DNA of 64,000 bases from Faecalicoccus pleomorphus DSM 20574 (GTDB taxonomy: Bacteria; Bacillota_I; Bacilli_A; Erysipelotrichales; Erysipelotrichaceae). Positions 33,001 to 44,258 of this stretch are shown here, piece by piece. The notes beneath the pieces were generated by a model. It saw nothing but the letters and a program-made list of their open reading frames with translations. It had not been told where the DNA came from and ran no database searches. The stretch is from contig NZ_ATUT01000005.1 of NCBI RefSeq assembly GCF_000420345.1, positions 22,553 to 86,552 of the forward strand, in the 5' to 3' direction. A program made the translations under genes and the position numbers. Within the stretch, counting starts at the first letter, position 1; each line of letters opens with the position of its first letter.

Positions 33001-34953
33001 CCAACCATATTTACCTGAAATCAGTTGGCCCTGGGTATAGGTTCCACTCATATCATAATTCATACTATTCGCAATACTATAAGCCGTGCCCGCAATCGTA
33101 TAGTCATCAAAATATTTTAAATGCCCTACGACATCAATATCTGTATCCGATGTTACACTATGAACATGTATTTGAATGGGAACCTGCTGACCACTTTGGT
33201 ACGTTCCATCTTCAATAACCGCATTTTTTAATCGTACAGAAATATTGTTGCCTGGTAAAATGTTGGCTTCTCCTTCAATGCTGACAATGTGGACTCCATT
33301 GGAAAGAGCAGCATCAATCTGGGCATTGCTTGATTTAATAGAATTCACTTCAATGACTTCACCTGTATCCAAAGTAATTTGAAAAGGTCCATTGTCTCCT
33401 TCATTGTTCGATTGAGAAACACTTCCTCTTACTCCCGTGCTGATAATCACATCCGTAATATTTCCACACCAATTTTTCGGAAGTGTGATTTTGTATGTAC
33501 GCAAAGTATTGGTTTGGTTCGTTTTTTCATCTTCAAAATCCACACCAATATACGGCATTTTCTCATTCACACCGGGTTTATCACTCTTCCCAGTCAAGAA
33601 ACCTGTCACTTTATATTCATCGCTGATGGATTTCGCATAAAATCCTTCATGTTCGAGATCCACATCATTTTTACTATAGCCTTCCAGAACAAAACCATAT
33701 TTACCCGTCATAACACCAGGGTTGGCCTGACCAAGAATCACCGTCGATAGATTTCGATTTTGAACCGGTACTGTCATTTCACCTCCACCTAAAAATTTAG
33801 GGGACAAGGTTAGTTCCGGTGTAAATTGATAGGTACCTTTCGGAGTACCTTTTTCAAAATAACCATAAAAATAATGGTGAGATACGGGATAGTTGCTGTA
33901 ACCTGCACCTTGTATATTAGTAATCACAATATCTCCGCCAGGTCCGTCCGGTTGAGATACCCCTGTTGGAATCCCCGGTACCTTTTTTTCATCCGAGTCA
34001 ATATTGTTGGAATTGCCCCACCAATTATGCATCGAGGCCCCTTTTAATACAAATCCCTTTGGTACGTGAATCACACCATTCATCGTTGGGTTGTTGGCTA
34101 CACCAAATCCCATGATAGGATCATTGCGTGCAGGATCATGTACGATATCCATAGTAAAAGTGTAAATGGATTTGCCATCGGCTGTAAATGTATTATCCGG
34201 TCGGGCATTGTTTTTTACATCTGCCACAAAATCCATGGTTTCCGGGTTGTTGACATAAATGGTTCCTTCTAAATGTGCACTCGGTGCCTCTACAATCACT
34301 TTTAAATCCGTGTTTCCCGGGGCAAATTGATAGTTGTTATAATTGCCGTTAGAACCATATGGATACAATCCAAACTTATAAGACACATTAAAAGTAATCA
34401 AAGCATCATTGGGAGAACTGTTTGTATATGTCAAGAGGGTACCATTGTTTTGATCCATCGACTTTACAACCTTATAACCATCCGGTGTATCATGATTCAC
34501 CTCCGATAGACCTGCCGGCAGATAAACCGTAAAAGACTCATATCCTTTGACCATCAATGAAACCTGAAATTGTGCCGCCTTATTATCAGCACTTGGCCAA
34601 TTCAATCCCGCAGGATCCAATGTATAAGAAATCTCATGATCAATGGTGTTTGTCGTAGGTGTCATATCAATAGCATTCGCACTTCCAACCGCCTCTGTAG
34701 CCGGTGACTCTTCAACCGGTTGTACATCTTCTGCAGCCGGCAAAGTCTGCTCTTCTGGTTTTTTCTCTGTATTCAAATCCGGATTGGTTTCGACTTTCGA
34801 TGAATCTTCCGATGGAAGAGAAGAAGTATTAGCTTCGTTGGCAGAAGACGATTCCGTTTCCTGTGCCTGCACCCCCACTGTCTGTATCAACATCGTGGAT
34901 GCGGTTAAAAATGATAAACCACTACTATATAGCTTTTTCTTTCTTTTCTTCAT
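30010..34953 (-). CDS. LPSTG-anchored adhesin with Mub-type repeats
   Basis: This 1647-residue surface protein has a signal peptide (MKKRKKKLYSSGLSF to QAQ), a Ser/Glu/Pro-rich spacer and a beta-rich body of about 1000 residues that I cannot assign. MucBP-like modules follow (VTVHYIDITGASPKDTW, then VVYTIIDD twice) with two tandem copies of a 223-residue unit resembling Mub B2 mucus-binding repeats. It ends ILPSTGG, a membrane helix and KNKKK, a canonical sortase substrate. Within each repeat a loop, DTNGDGTVD or DTNDDNQVD, resembles a calcium-binding dockerin/EF-hand loop. The start at 34953 has GGGGAG and overlaps the pilin-like stop (ATGA). The ligand is probably mucin or another host glycan, by family inference. 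Confidence 0.88.
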   Translation of the reverse strand: MKKRKKKLYSSGLSFLTASTMLIQTVGVQAQETESSSANEANTSSLPSEDSSKVETNPDLNTEKKPEEQTLPAAEDVQPVEESPATEAVGSANAIDMTPTTNTIDHEISYTLDPAGLNWPSADNKAAQFQVSLMVKGYESFTVYLPAGLSEVNHDTPDGYKVVKSMDQNNGTLLTYTNSSPNDALITFNVSYKFGLYPYGSNGNYNNYQFAPGNTDLKVIVEAPSAHLEGTIYVNNPETMDFVADVKNNARPDNTFTADGKSIYTFTMDIVHDPARNDPIMGFGVANNPTMNGVIHVPKGFVLKGASMHNWWGNSNNIDSDEKKVPGIPTGVSQPDGPGGDIVITNIQGAGYSNYPVSHHYFYGYFEKGTPKGTYQFTPELTLSPKFLGGGEMTVPVQNRNLSTVILGQANPGVMTGKYGFVLEGYSKNDVDLEHEGFYAKSISDEYKVTGFLTGKSDKPGVNEKMPYIGVDFEDEKTNQTNTLRTYKITLPKNWCGNITDVIISTGVRGSVSQSNNEGDNGPFQITLDTGEVIEVNSIKSSNAQIDAALSNGVHIVSIEGEANILPGNNISVRLKNAVIEDGTYQSGQQVPIQIHVHSVTSDTDIDVVGHLKYFDDYTIAGTAYSIANSMNYDMSGTYTQGQLISGKYGWSGLGMETAVPEDTENKIILPESAIDRPHYVRLPVVQVRSIAHQAIDVDYSKLGDYGWTHPESKKKYYPVITDLGIDESGEHVTQFDFSMYEVNVPKNANMGSFFYPNQIPFKVSDMAVSAQGTTDWVTRVIDQNDPATHPKYGGKVYDGGKGKAWKITIPTIVGFKNGVSGEKTSLTAYYGQGAGAAGFDRGVKSDTSDDKSKGILRLAITNSTNYDYINGQAIAILPRNDSYSLMLTGPGRVETVGTLYYSTKSLDLPKANSNVRIELNSEDWMTEDQVKDWSSIRSVALSSSAIQTKVQMVAYLPIQVENINDQSIGQTAIIPTYSYAHNDDQGLGTLSNRTDLETKIYGTPQIHAYYKETKDGTTPTDVDVADPKVITGRNTDGTGASYDSFTTSPVDVDDYTYIGLAQGKEKGTLDDQAQDVVYLYKQKEYKVTVHYIDITGASPKDTWTPSDGTEVDSLKRELNGVKNETYQNDVQAPAGYQIVQQDDAAAQGTFTGEMDAYVYIKADTQKVVYTIIDDSTKKTLEDKVAFDSGASETNLHKTQKDFDVIIKTYTDKSYEVVSQDELPGTFDSDTSKDQEIVVHLKHATVTVTPDNPQTPGDPIDGSESNWPDGVDQVSLQKSITRTINYVDGLTKEKVADSVEQTVTFTRHVVVDKVTGEVLGYDTNGDGTVDTTSADKAWMTNSNTWAKVTSPDLSSKGYEAPDVSKVDEKVVTSNTSDETVTVTYNRSTQKVVYTIIDDTAKKTLEDNVLLDTGPSGASLNKTQEDLQKIADGYGTKGYAIVRVDTLPEHFDIDPSTDQVVIIHLEHTYETITPDNAKTPGDPIDGSESVWSKEAGKENLQKSTTRTIEYIDGMTKENVADSVEQTVEFERHVIIDKVTGEVLGYDTNDDNQVDTEDPDQAWMHTDGEWSEVVSPDLSSQGYEKPSMEKVEAENVDPSTETKTIQIVYEISNRIILPSTGGIGSLFYTISGLILTGIGWKGFRKNKKK
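30121..31458 (-). repeat. Tandem repeat of 669 bases inside the adhesin gene
   Basis: Copy 1 (30790-31458) and copy 2 (30121-30789) both begin with a QKVVYTIIDD-coding sequence. Each holds one MucBP-like module, the linker TPGDPIDGSES and a Mub B2-like module. The copies differ at many positions, so the duplication is not recent. Confidence 0.8.
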
Positions 34954-35567
34954 CTGCGACTCCCCTTTCTTCTCCAAATGATCCATACCACGATTCCTAA
35001 GGCGACTATACCCGACATCAACCATATTTTTTGATCCAGATTTGCACTTGTAGAGGCCCCTTTACTAGAAGCTTCTTGTTTAAAATCTGGCGCGGATGGA
35101 TGAGATGCATCTGATGATACAATCACTTTTGGATGGATCACATTACTTGTTTGTGACAATGGACTGATAAACAAGACCGAGACTACTTGTAAAGTGTCTG
35201 TGGCATCCATTTGACGAACATAGTACACCCCTTTTTCCAATGAGCAGTGAAGGCTTCCATTTTCATCACTTTTAAAAGAAGCATTGATAAGTGTATAAGA
35301 GGAATCCAGTTCTTTTTGAGATTGTTGATCCAATTCTTTTAAGGTCTGATTATATTGTTTCTGCCCTTTTGCATCTGTTTCTCGATTCAAAAAGATTGAT
35401 TTCCATGAATCCGGAAGTTTCCATATCCCATACGTAATTTCTTGATGTACATTATCGGGTTGGATATCAATATTCTGTGCTTCTGATTGTGCATAGACAG
35501 AACTGCCACCCAAACAAACGCAACATATAATACATATATATACAATATATATTTTCGCCCTTTTCAT
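34950..35567 (-). CDS. Small pilin-like surface protein with a non-LPxTG anchor
   Basis: This 205-residue protein has a signal peptide (RAKIYIVYICIICCVCLGGSS) and one beta-rich domain. SLEKGVYYVRQ and VVSVLFISPLSQ match the late strands of pilin Cna-B/SpaA-type domains, and IHPKV sits where pilins usually have YPK. The C-terminus is a hydrophobic helix with RRKGSRR. No LPxTG is present; STSANL lies just before the helix, as in the protein at 2290. Gene order (small pilin, large adhesin, class C sortase) suggests a basal or ancillary pilin. ATG 35567 has AAGGAGA before it; ATG 35591 is less likely. Confidence 0.65.
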   Translation of the reverse strand: MKRAKIYIVYICIICCVCLGGSSVYAQSEAQNIDIQPDNVHQEITYGIWKLPDSWKSIFLNRETDAKGQKQYNQTLKELDQQSQKELDSSYTLINASFKSDENGSLHCSLEKGVYYVRQMDATDTLQVVSVLFISPLSQTSNVIHPKVIVSSDASHPSAPDFKQEASSKGASTSANLDQKIWLMSGIVALGIVVWIIWRRKGSRR

Positions 35568-35675
35568 TGTCCTATTCTCCTTTTTGACCATTTTAGTATT
35601 GTGGTCATTTACAGTATTTTAACACATTCTTACTGTATTACAATCCATACTCTCTTTTAGATCCGTGAATATATT

Positions 35676-35704
35676 TTGACAATCTAAACAAGGAAAATTA
35701 AAAT
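35676..35704 (+). promoter_or_regulatory. Promoter of the metY2-metA operon
   Basis: TTGACA (35676-35681), a 17-base spacer and TAAAAT (35699-35704). The leader is only about 30 bases, so there is no room for a T-box or SAM riboswitch. Confidence 0.85.
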
Positions 35705-35733
35705 AAACCTATATATAGGAAAGAGGACTTTAT

Positions 35734-37014
35734 ATGAAACATCAAGGAATTGGAACTCAATGTGTACAAGGCGGATATACGCCAGGTAATGGAGAACCTC
35801 GTCAGATTCCCATTGTACAAAGCACAACATTTAAATATGCTACCAGCGAGGATATGGGAAAATTATTTGATTTGGAAGCTAGCGGGTATTTCTACACTCG
35901 CCTTCAAAATCCCACAAATGATGCAGTAGCTGCTAAAATCGCCGAGTTAGAAGGTGGTACAGCCGCCATGTTGACAAGCAGTGGACAGGCAGCAAATCTA
36001 TTTGCCATCTTCAACATTGCCGGAAACGGAGATCATATCGTCGCATCCAATAGTATTTATGGCGGAACTTATAACTTGTTTGCGGTTACTATGAAACGTA
36101 TGGGCATCGATTTTACGTTTGTGGATCCAGATTGTTCTAGTGAAGAACTGGATGCCGCTTTTCAAGAAAACACAAAGGCTGTATTTGGAGAAACCATCGC
36201 CAATCCGGCATTAACCGTCTTAGACATCGAAAAATTTGCACAGGCAGCCCATGCTCATGGAGTCCCTTTGATCGTGGACAATACGTTTGCAACCCCCATC
36301 CTTTGTCGTCCTTTTGAATGGGGAGCCGATATCATCACACATTCCACGACTAAATATATGGACGGGCATGGAGTGGCCGTCGGTGGATGTATTGTGGATT
36401 CCGGAAAATTTGACTGGACCAAATACCCGGATAAATTCCCTGGATTGACCACACCTGATGAAAGCTATCATGGCATTACGTATACCGAACGTTTTGGCTT
36501 GGAGGGAGCTTTTATCACAAAGGCAACCGCTCAGCTGATGCGCGACTTAGGCTGTATACAGTCTCCTCAAAATGCTTTTTATTTAAATCTGGGTCTGGAA
36601 AGCCTGCATGTTCGTATGCCTCGTCACAGTCAAAATGCATTGGCCGTGGCTCAATTCTTATCCAAACATCCAAAAATTCGTTCGGTTCAATACAGTGGAT
36701 TAAAAGGGGATACCTACTACGATTTAGCACAAAAATATCTGCCTGACGGATCTTGTGGTGTCGTTAGCTTTGAAATCCAGGGTGGTAGAAGTGCAGCCGA
36801 AAAATTCATGAAACATTTAAAACTGGCGGCTATTGAAACCCATGTAGCGGATGCTCGTACGTGCTGCCTTCATCCTGCCAGCACGACCCACAGACAAATG
36901 AATGACGAAGAATTAAAAGCAGCCGGTATCAGTGCTGATATGGTTCGTTTCTCCTGTGGCTTGGAAGACGCACAAGATTTAATCGATGACATTGATCAAG
37001 CATTGAATGCTTAG
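35734..37014 (+). CDS. O-acetylhomoserine sulfhydrylase, second copy
   Basis: This 426-residue PLP enzyme of the Cys/Met metabolism family has GTQCVQGGYTPGNGEPRQ, PIVQSTTFKY, FYTRLQNPTNDA, SSGQAANL, the PLP-lysine motif HSTTKYMDGHG, and CCLHPASTTHRQ. It is similar in length to the T-box-controlled MetY at 10647 but clearly a different branch. It lies 9 bases before metA, which makes O-acetylhomoserine, so it should be the enzyme that uses that product. AGAGGA lies before the ATG. Confidence 0.9.
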   Translation: MKHQGIGTQCVQGGYTPGNGEPRQIPIVQSTTFKYATSEDMGKLFDLEASGYFYTRLQNPTNDAVAAKIAELEGGTAAMLTSSGQAANLFAIFNIAGNGDHIVASNSIYGGTYNLFAVTMKRMGIDFTFVDPDCSSEELDAAFQENTKAVFGETIANPALTVLDIEKFAQAAHAHGVPLIVDNTFATPILCRPFEWGADIITHSTTKYMDGHGVAVGGCIVDSGKFDWTKYPDKFPGLTTPDESYHGITYTERFGLEGAFITKATAQLMRDLGCIQSPQNAFYLNLGLESLHVRMPRHSQNALAVAQFLSKHPKIRSVQYSGLKGDTYYDLAQKYLPDGSCGVVSFEIQGGRSAAEKFMKHLKLAAIETHVADARTCCLHPASTTHRQMNDEELKAAGISADMVRFSCGLEDAQDLIDDIDQALNA

Positions 37015-37023
37015 GAGGCCATT

Positions 37024-37968
37024 ATGCCGATTAAGATTCCTAATGCACTGCCAGCCACTCGAACACTGACCGACGAGAATATCTTTGTCATGGATGAAAC
37101 CAGGGCTACAACCCAAGATATACGACCCCTTTATATCTTAGTTTTAAATCTTATGCCCACAAAGATTGAAACCGAAACACAGCTTGCCCGTTTATTAGGA
37201 AATACGCCTATTCAGGTCGAGCTGGAACTCATGCAGATGAAAAATCATAAATCAAAAAACGTATCACAAGAACATATGCTCAAATTCTATCAAACATTTG
37301 ATGCCTTTAAAGATCGTTATTTTGATGGTATGGTCATCACCGGTGCACCTTTAGAACACTTAGAGTTTGAGGAAGTCGACTATTGGGATGAGTTATGCGA
37401 AGTTATGGAATGGTCAAAAACACATGTGCATTCGACTTTTCACATCTGTTGGGGTGCACAGGCAGGTCTTTATTATCACTATGGAATTCCTAAAATACAA
37501 CTTCCAAAAAAGCTGTTTGGTGTATTTCCACACCAGGTTGTTCGTAAATCCTCTATCCTTTTTCGTGGATTTGACGATACCTTTATGGTTCCGCATTCGC
37601 GCCATACCGCCAATGCGACCCAGGCAATTGAAGACTGTCCCTATTTAAAAATCTTGGCCAGCAGCAAACAAGCCGGTGTATATGCCTGTGCTACTGAAGG
37701 GTGCCGTCAAATTTTCATCACCGGTCATTCTGAATACGATCGTCGAACGTTAGAAAAAGAATATTTACGTGATAAAGAAAAAGGGCTTCCCATTCAAGTA
37801 CCGGAAAACTATTATCCAGGCGATGATGATACACAAGATCCAATTGTCACATGGAAAAGTGGAGCCAATTTACTGTACTCCAACTGGTTAAACTTCATCG
37901 TGTATCAAGATACACCGTACGACGTTAATTCCATTGAACCGTTTCATAAGACAAAAGTTCAAAAATAA
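37024..37968 (+). CDS. metA: Homoserine O-acetyltransferase
   Basis: This 314-residue MetA-family enzyme activates homoserine for methionine synthesis. Cys142 (HICWGAQAG) is the acyl acceptor, and the [12 protein letters not shown] segment carries the other catalytic residues. Residue 111 is Glu ([11 protein letters not shown]), which in this family marks acetyl-CoA use; succinyl-CoA enzymes have Gly there. The sulfhydrylase gene beside it, which needs O-acetylhomoserine, agrees with this. AGGAGG precedes the start. Confidence 0.95.
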   Translation: MPIKIPNALPATRTLTDENIFVMDETRATTQDIRPLYILVLNLMPTKIETETQLARLLGNTPIQVELELMQMKNHKSKNVSQEHMLKFYQTFDAFKDRYFDGMVITGAPLEHLEFEEVDYWDELCEVMEWSKTHVHSTFHICWGAQAGLYYHYGIPKIQLPKKLFGVFPHQVVRKSSILFRGFDDTFMVPHSRHTANATQAIEDCPYLKILASSKQAGVYACATEGCRQIFITGHSEYDRRTLEKEYLRDKEKGLPIQVPENYYPGDDDTQDPIVTWKSGANLLYSNWLNFIVYQDTPYDVNSIEPFHKTKVQK

Positions 37969-38026
37969 TTTGACATTCAAATTTATTCATGATTCAATAC
38001 AATCACTATTTACCGCCGGGTAATCA

Positions 38027-38082
38027 AGCATTGAAGTTCATATCGTAGGCCTTTGAAGATATGAACATCGATGCTTTTTTTT
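38027..38082 (+). terminator. Terminator of metY2-metA
   Basis: A long hairpin joins AGCATTGAAGTTCATATC (38027-38044) with GATATGAACATCGATGCT (38058-38075), followed by eight T. It covers the in-frame ATG at 38061, so the MATE gene must start later. Confidence 0.85.
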
Positions 38083-38096
38083 GGGAGGATCAAACA

Positions 38097-39392
38097 ATGT
38101 TCAAAACATTTTGTAAATACGTATCACTCAATGTGCTGGGAATGATTGCGTTATCCTGTTATATACTGGCCGATACCTTCTTTGTATCCCAGGGATTAGG
38201 TACCAACGGACTGACCGCTCTAAATTTGGCAATCCCCATTTATAGTTTCATTCATGGAACCGGGCTCATGATTGGCATGGGAGCCAGTTCAAAATTTTCC
38301 ATTCTAAAAGGGCAGAACGAGCATGATCGTGCTAACCAAGCATTTATGTATGCTTTGTATCTTGGCGCCTTTTTTGCAATCGTCTATGTTTTGATCGGTC
38401 TCTTTTTTTGCGAACCCCTATTGGCTTTATTTGGAGCCCAAGATGCCGTAATGGATCTATCCCTGGTGTATTTGCGAACCATCTTAAGCTTTTCCCCTTT
38501 CTTTATTTTAAATAATATTGTGCTTTGTTTTGTTCGCAATGACGGCTCCCCACAACTCTCCATGGCTGGTATGATCATTGGAAGTTTTTCCAATATTCTC
38601 TTGGACTGGGTTTTTATCTTTCCTTGTGGCTGGGGAATGTTTGGAGCTGCCTTTGCGACCGGTTTAGCACCGATCATCAGTTTATGCATCACTTCTATGC
38701 ACTTTCTTCAAAAAAAGAATACCTTTCATGTTTCACGCTGTACTTTTTCCATGCCTCAAGCGCTACAAATCGTATCTATGGGTCTTCCTTCTCTTGTGAC
38801 AGAGGCAGCTTCTGGCATCGTGATCATTTTGTTTAATATGCTTTTTATGCATTTAGATGGCAATACGGCCGTAGCCGCTTATGGTATCGTCGCAAATATT
38901 TCTTTAGTGGTCTTATCTGTCTTTACCGGTATTGCCCAGGGAATCCAACCCATCCTATCCAAAGCCTATGGCCAACAAAACCATAGAGCCTTACAAAAAA
39001 CATATGGATATGCCATCAAAACCATGCTAATCTATGCTATATTTGTCTTTCTCTTTTTAGTGTGGAAATCCGATGGAATTACGACAATTTTCAATTCACA
39101 ACAAAATGAACACTTACAAGTCTTAGCCAATCAGGGAATTGTTCTATATTTCATTGCCTGTCCGTTTGCCGGTTTTAATATCATTACATCGATTACTTTT
39201 TCTTCTACACAGTTGACAGTGTATGGACAAATCCTCTCTCTGTTACGTAGTTTGATTTTGATTGTTCCGATGGCATTGCTTCTTACGTTTACCCTTGGCA
39301 TTCCCGGTGTTTGGCTTTCTTTTCCCGTCACAGAAATTCTTGTCAGTTTGTATGGATTTACACTCATTAAAAAAAATCTCTACTCGTTGTAG
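38097..39392 (+). CDS. MATE family efflux transporter
   Basis: This 431-residue MATE-family transporter (MepA-like) has twelve predicted membrane helices arranged as two similar halves. DTFFVSQGLGTNGLTALNLAIPI near residue 30 and EAASGIVIILFNMLF near 235 are typical. It should export cationic drugs or metabolites with H+ or Na+; the cargo is unknown. ATG 38097 has GGGAGG 7 bases before it. The gene stands between two terminators. Confidence 0.9.
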   Translation: MFKTFCKYVSLNVLGMIALSCYILADTFFVSQGLGTNGLTALNLAIPIYSFIHGTGLMIGMGASSKFSILKGQNEHDRANQAFMYALYLGAFFAIVYVLIGLFFCEPLLALFGAQDAVMDLSLVYLRTILSFSPFFILNNIVLCFVRNDGSPQLSMAGMIIGSFSNILLDWVFIFPCGWGMFGAAFATGLAPIISLCITSMHFLQKKNTFHVSRCTFSMPQALQIVSMGLPSLVTEAASGIVIILFNMLFMHLDGNTAVAAYGIVANISLVVLSVFTGIAQGIQPILSKAYGQQNHRALQKTYGYAIKTMLIYAIFVFLFLVWKSDGITTIFNSQQNEHLQVLANQGIVLYFIACPFAGFNIITSITFSSTQLTVYGQILSLLRSLILIVPMALLLTFTLGIPGVWLSFPVTEILVSLYGFTLIKKNLYSL

Positions 39393-39401
39393 AGACTTTT
39401 T
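39369..39401. terminator. Bidirectional terminator between the MATE and NlpC/P60 genes
   Basis: TCTCTAC (39377-39383) and GTAGAGA (39389-39395) form the stem, with T runs on both strands. It overlaps the MATE stop and ends at the convergent gene. Confidence 0.8.
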
Positions 39402-40219
39402 ATAATGTTGGAAGCATCAAGCGCCTGTATTTTTGATGCGTCTGAAAGTGTATCTGTATTCCATCGAAACTGATCGTAATTATGTAAATACGAAACATCG
39501 ACAGTACAGACGGATACTTTTCAAACCATTTAGGATACTGTTCTGCCATGGTTTGCTGTGCCAGCACGATTGCATCCGAGGTCCCTGTCTGATCCAAATC
39601 GGTTCCGCAAATTCGGACACCAGGAGGCGATGCGTGCACCAACAAAACACTTCCATCTTCACAAACGCCTAAAACAATATACACATGTTCTTCATTCGAC
39701 ATAATATCGCCAGGTTTAAAGTCGGAGACAGCATTTCTGGGCGTATAGGAACCCCACCAAAAGTCCGCAAATGCCTTCGCCATCTCACTAGATTTCATTA
39801 CATATCCTTCTTGCCCCGATTCAGTCTGCATAAGATTATAGATAGCCCATCCTACATAACCGGAACAATCCAATCCATCGTGAATCTGATACAAGGTATT
39901 TTGATAATCATACAATGCATCCTGTTCTTCAAAAAAAGAGGCCCAGTGATCAAAAACACCAATCGTGACGGCTTCCACTCCGGCACCGGTATCCTCTTCG
40001 TTCCATCCTCCGCCCCAGACATACATCGTTTGTCCGACCGGTTCAATCGCAATCTCTAAAAAGCGTTCTAAAGACAAATTCGATTGTTTTGATGATGTAC
40101 TCGGTTCTGAATGACTGGAAGGCGAAGCATTTCTATGCAGCATGGATAAGCACAATGTGATGATCAAACATATAGGAATGCATAATAAAAGTAAGTTTTA
40201 TATTTAATTTTCGTTTCAT
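39400..40219 (-). pseudogene. NlpC/P60 peptidase with a frameshift in its signal segment
   Basis: The catalytic part is intact: GLDCSGYVGWAI (nucleophile Cys), HVYIVLG (His) and LLVHASPPGV fit C40 NlpC/P60 hydrolases that cut peptidoglycan stem peptides. The N-terminus is broken. An ATG at 40219 with GGAGG reads MKRKLNIK, then a one-base excess shifts into the hydrophobic run CIPICLIITLCLSML in the next frame. Removing one base near 40187-40199, in the runs of four, would give one continuous signal-anchor. Without that start only a TTG at 40167 with no ribosome site is available. So it is either a pseudogene or carries a sequencing error. Confidence 0.75.
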
Positions 40220-40243
40220 ATCTCCTCCGTATACAGTATAAAA

Positions 40244-40278
40244 CAAAGAAAGAGATCTATCCACCCGGATAGGCCTCT
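40244..40278 (-). terminator. Terminator of the small paralog pair
   Basis: AGAGATCTATCC (40251-40262) and GGATAGGCCTCT (40267-40278) form the stem around the stop codon of the frame-corrected gene, with a T-rich minus-strand tail. Confidence 0.65.
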
Positions 40279-40669
40279 TCCTTTGCGTACTTATGAATGA
40301 TTTTTTGAATAAGCATCAAGATTTCTTTTGCCTTTGTTTGATCTTCCCAATATTGATTCGTTCCAACCTGTGTTTTTCCTTGGAAATGTAAATAGCCAAT
40401 ATCGAATGGTCTGCCATCACAATTTTGATGCCAACATATAAAAAAGAATACAATAAGACTCCCGGACGTCCAGGTCCCTTCGGAACCACAGACAAAAAAG
40501 GAGTAGATTTACCTCGATGATTAGCTCTTTCATTGAGAATGACAGCCCTTTTTATATAGCGATAATCATAAAAAACCAGAGATCCATCTAAAATATGCAT
40601 CGTCTTATCTGTCGTATTAAATACTACAGAATCAAATAGAATTAACTTTGGATTCTGCATAGTATTCAA
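40257..40669 (-). pseudogene. Small protein of unknown function, frameshifted paralog
   Basis: This is a paralog of the next gene. Shared features are FDSVVFNTTDKTM, YDYRYIKRAVILNERA, GPGRPG and VGIKIVMADHSIL. The frame as read ends early in KIKQRQKKS. Adding one base in the T5 run at 40373-40377 gives VGTNQYWEDQTKAKEI and IQKIIHKYAKEE, which line up with TGTNQYIEDRKRAKEI and LKIIHKY of the paralog, up to a stop at 40257. I do not recognise the family. The start is TTG 40669, overlapping the upstream stop, or ATG 40660. Confidence 0.65.
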
Positions 40670-41061
40670 TCATTTGAATCGTTAGTATGATACTTATGAA
40701 TAATCTTTAAAAGAAATTCTTCTATTTCTTTCGCACGTTTTCGATCTTCAATATATTGATTAGTACCCGTCTGCGTCTTTTCTTTGGAAGTATAAACACA
40801 AAGAATTGTTTCATCATCCATTACAATCTTGACACCAACGTAAACATATGGATCTGTCAAGATTGCCGGAATGCCAGGACCATGCGGTAAAAGCTGAGTA
40901 AAAGGAGGCTGACTTCCTTTAAATTTAGCCTTTTCATTTAAAACCAAAGCTCTTTTAATCTTCCGATAATCGTATGTACCTTCTGTGCCATTTTCAATCA
41001 TCATCGTTTTTTCCTTTGTATCAAATGAAACACCATCAAATTTTTTTATAGTTTCTGACAT
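40666..41061 (-). CDS. Small protein of unknown function, intact paralog
   Basis: This 131-residue cytosolic protein has no signal peptide or clear membrane segment. It reads as a beta-rich N-terminal two-thirds (FDGVSFDTKEKTMMIE, YDYRKIKRALVLNEKAKF, YVYVGVKIVMDDETILCVY) and a charged C-terminal helix (NQYIEDRKRAKEIEEFL). The shape recalls small PH-like or signal-free domains of gut Bacillota, but I know no function. It is translationally close to its paralog. ATG 41061 has AGAGGTG before it; the GTG at 41070 lies within that site. Confidence 0.65.
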   Translation of the reverse strand: MSETIKKFDGVSFDTKEKTMMIENGTEGTYDYRKIKRALVLNEKAKFKGSQPPFTQLLPHGPGIPAILTDPYVYVGVKIVMDDETILCVYTSKEKTQTGTNQYIEDRKRAKEIEEFLLKIIHKYHTNDSND

Positions 41062-41081
41062 TTTGATCACCTCTTTAATAT

Positions 41082-41110
41082 ACTATAAGATTTTGTACAT
41101 AAAAATACAA
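41082..41110 (-). promoter_or_regulatory. Promoter of the small paralog pair
   Basis: TTGTAT (41105-41110), a 17-base spacer and TATAGT (41082-41087) on the minus strand. Confidence 0.7.
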
Positions 41111-41150
41111 TGGTATTAATAAAAACGGCTAAAAAGGACACTATATAAAC

Positions 41151-41176
41151 AAAAAAATCCAGTACCAATTACTGGA
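41151..41176 (-). terminator. Terminator of the rrn operon
   Basis: TCCAGTA (41158-41164) pairs with TACTGGA (41170-41176); seven A on the plus strand give the T tract. It lies just after 5S rRNA. Confidence 0.85.
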
Positions 41177-41188
41177 TAAAAAAAGGAC

Positions 41189-41301
41189 CCGGCAACGTGC
41201 TATCTTGGCAGGGGCAGGCCCAACTATTGTCGCCGCTGAAGTGCTTAACTTCTGAGTTCGGTATGAGTTCAGGTGGTTCCACTTCGCTATCGTCACCGGA
41301 T
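41189..41301 (-). rRNA. rrf: 5S ribosomal RNA
   Basis: The minus strand reads CCGGTGACGATAGCGAAG, then the ACCTGAACTCATACCGAACTC segment in the loop C region and GTTAAGCACTTCAGCG, all characteristic of 5S rRNA. The ends are estimated to within a few bases. It is the third gene of the rrn operon. Confidence 0.93.
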
Positions 41302-41349
41302 CATTCTTTTGAAGGATCGCTCCCTCAAAACTAAACAACATGCTCAAGA

Positions 41350-44258
<2,909 letters not shown>

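Noticed and set aside
34643..34981. Ser/Val-rich frame on the plus strand opposite the adhesin start
   Set aside because: It is the complement of a Ser/Glu/Pro-rich linker; repetitive codons make such shadow frames likely.
40165..40167. TTG 40167 as the true start of the NlpC/P60 gene
   Set aside because: No ribosome site precedes it and it falls in the middle of a hydrophobic segment, while ATG 40219 has a perfect site but a different frame.
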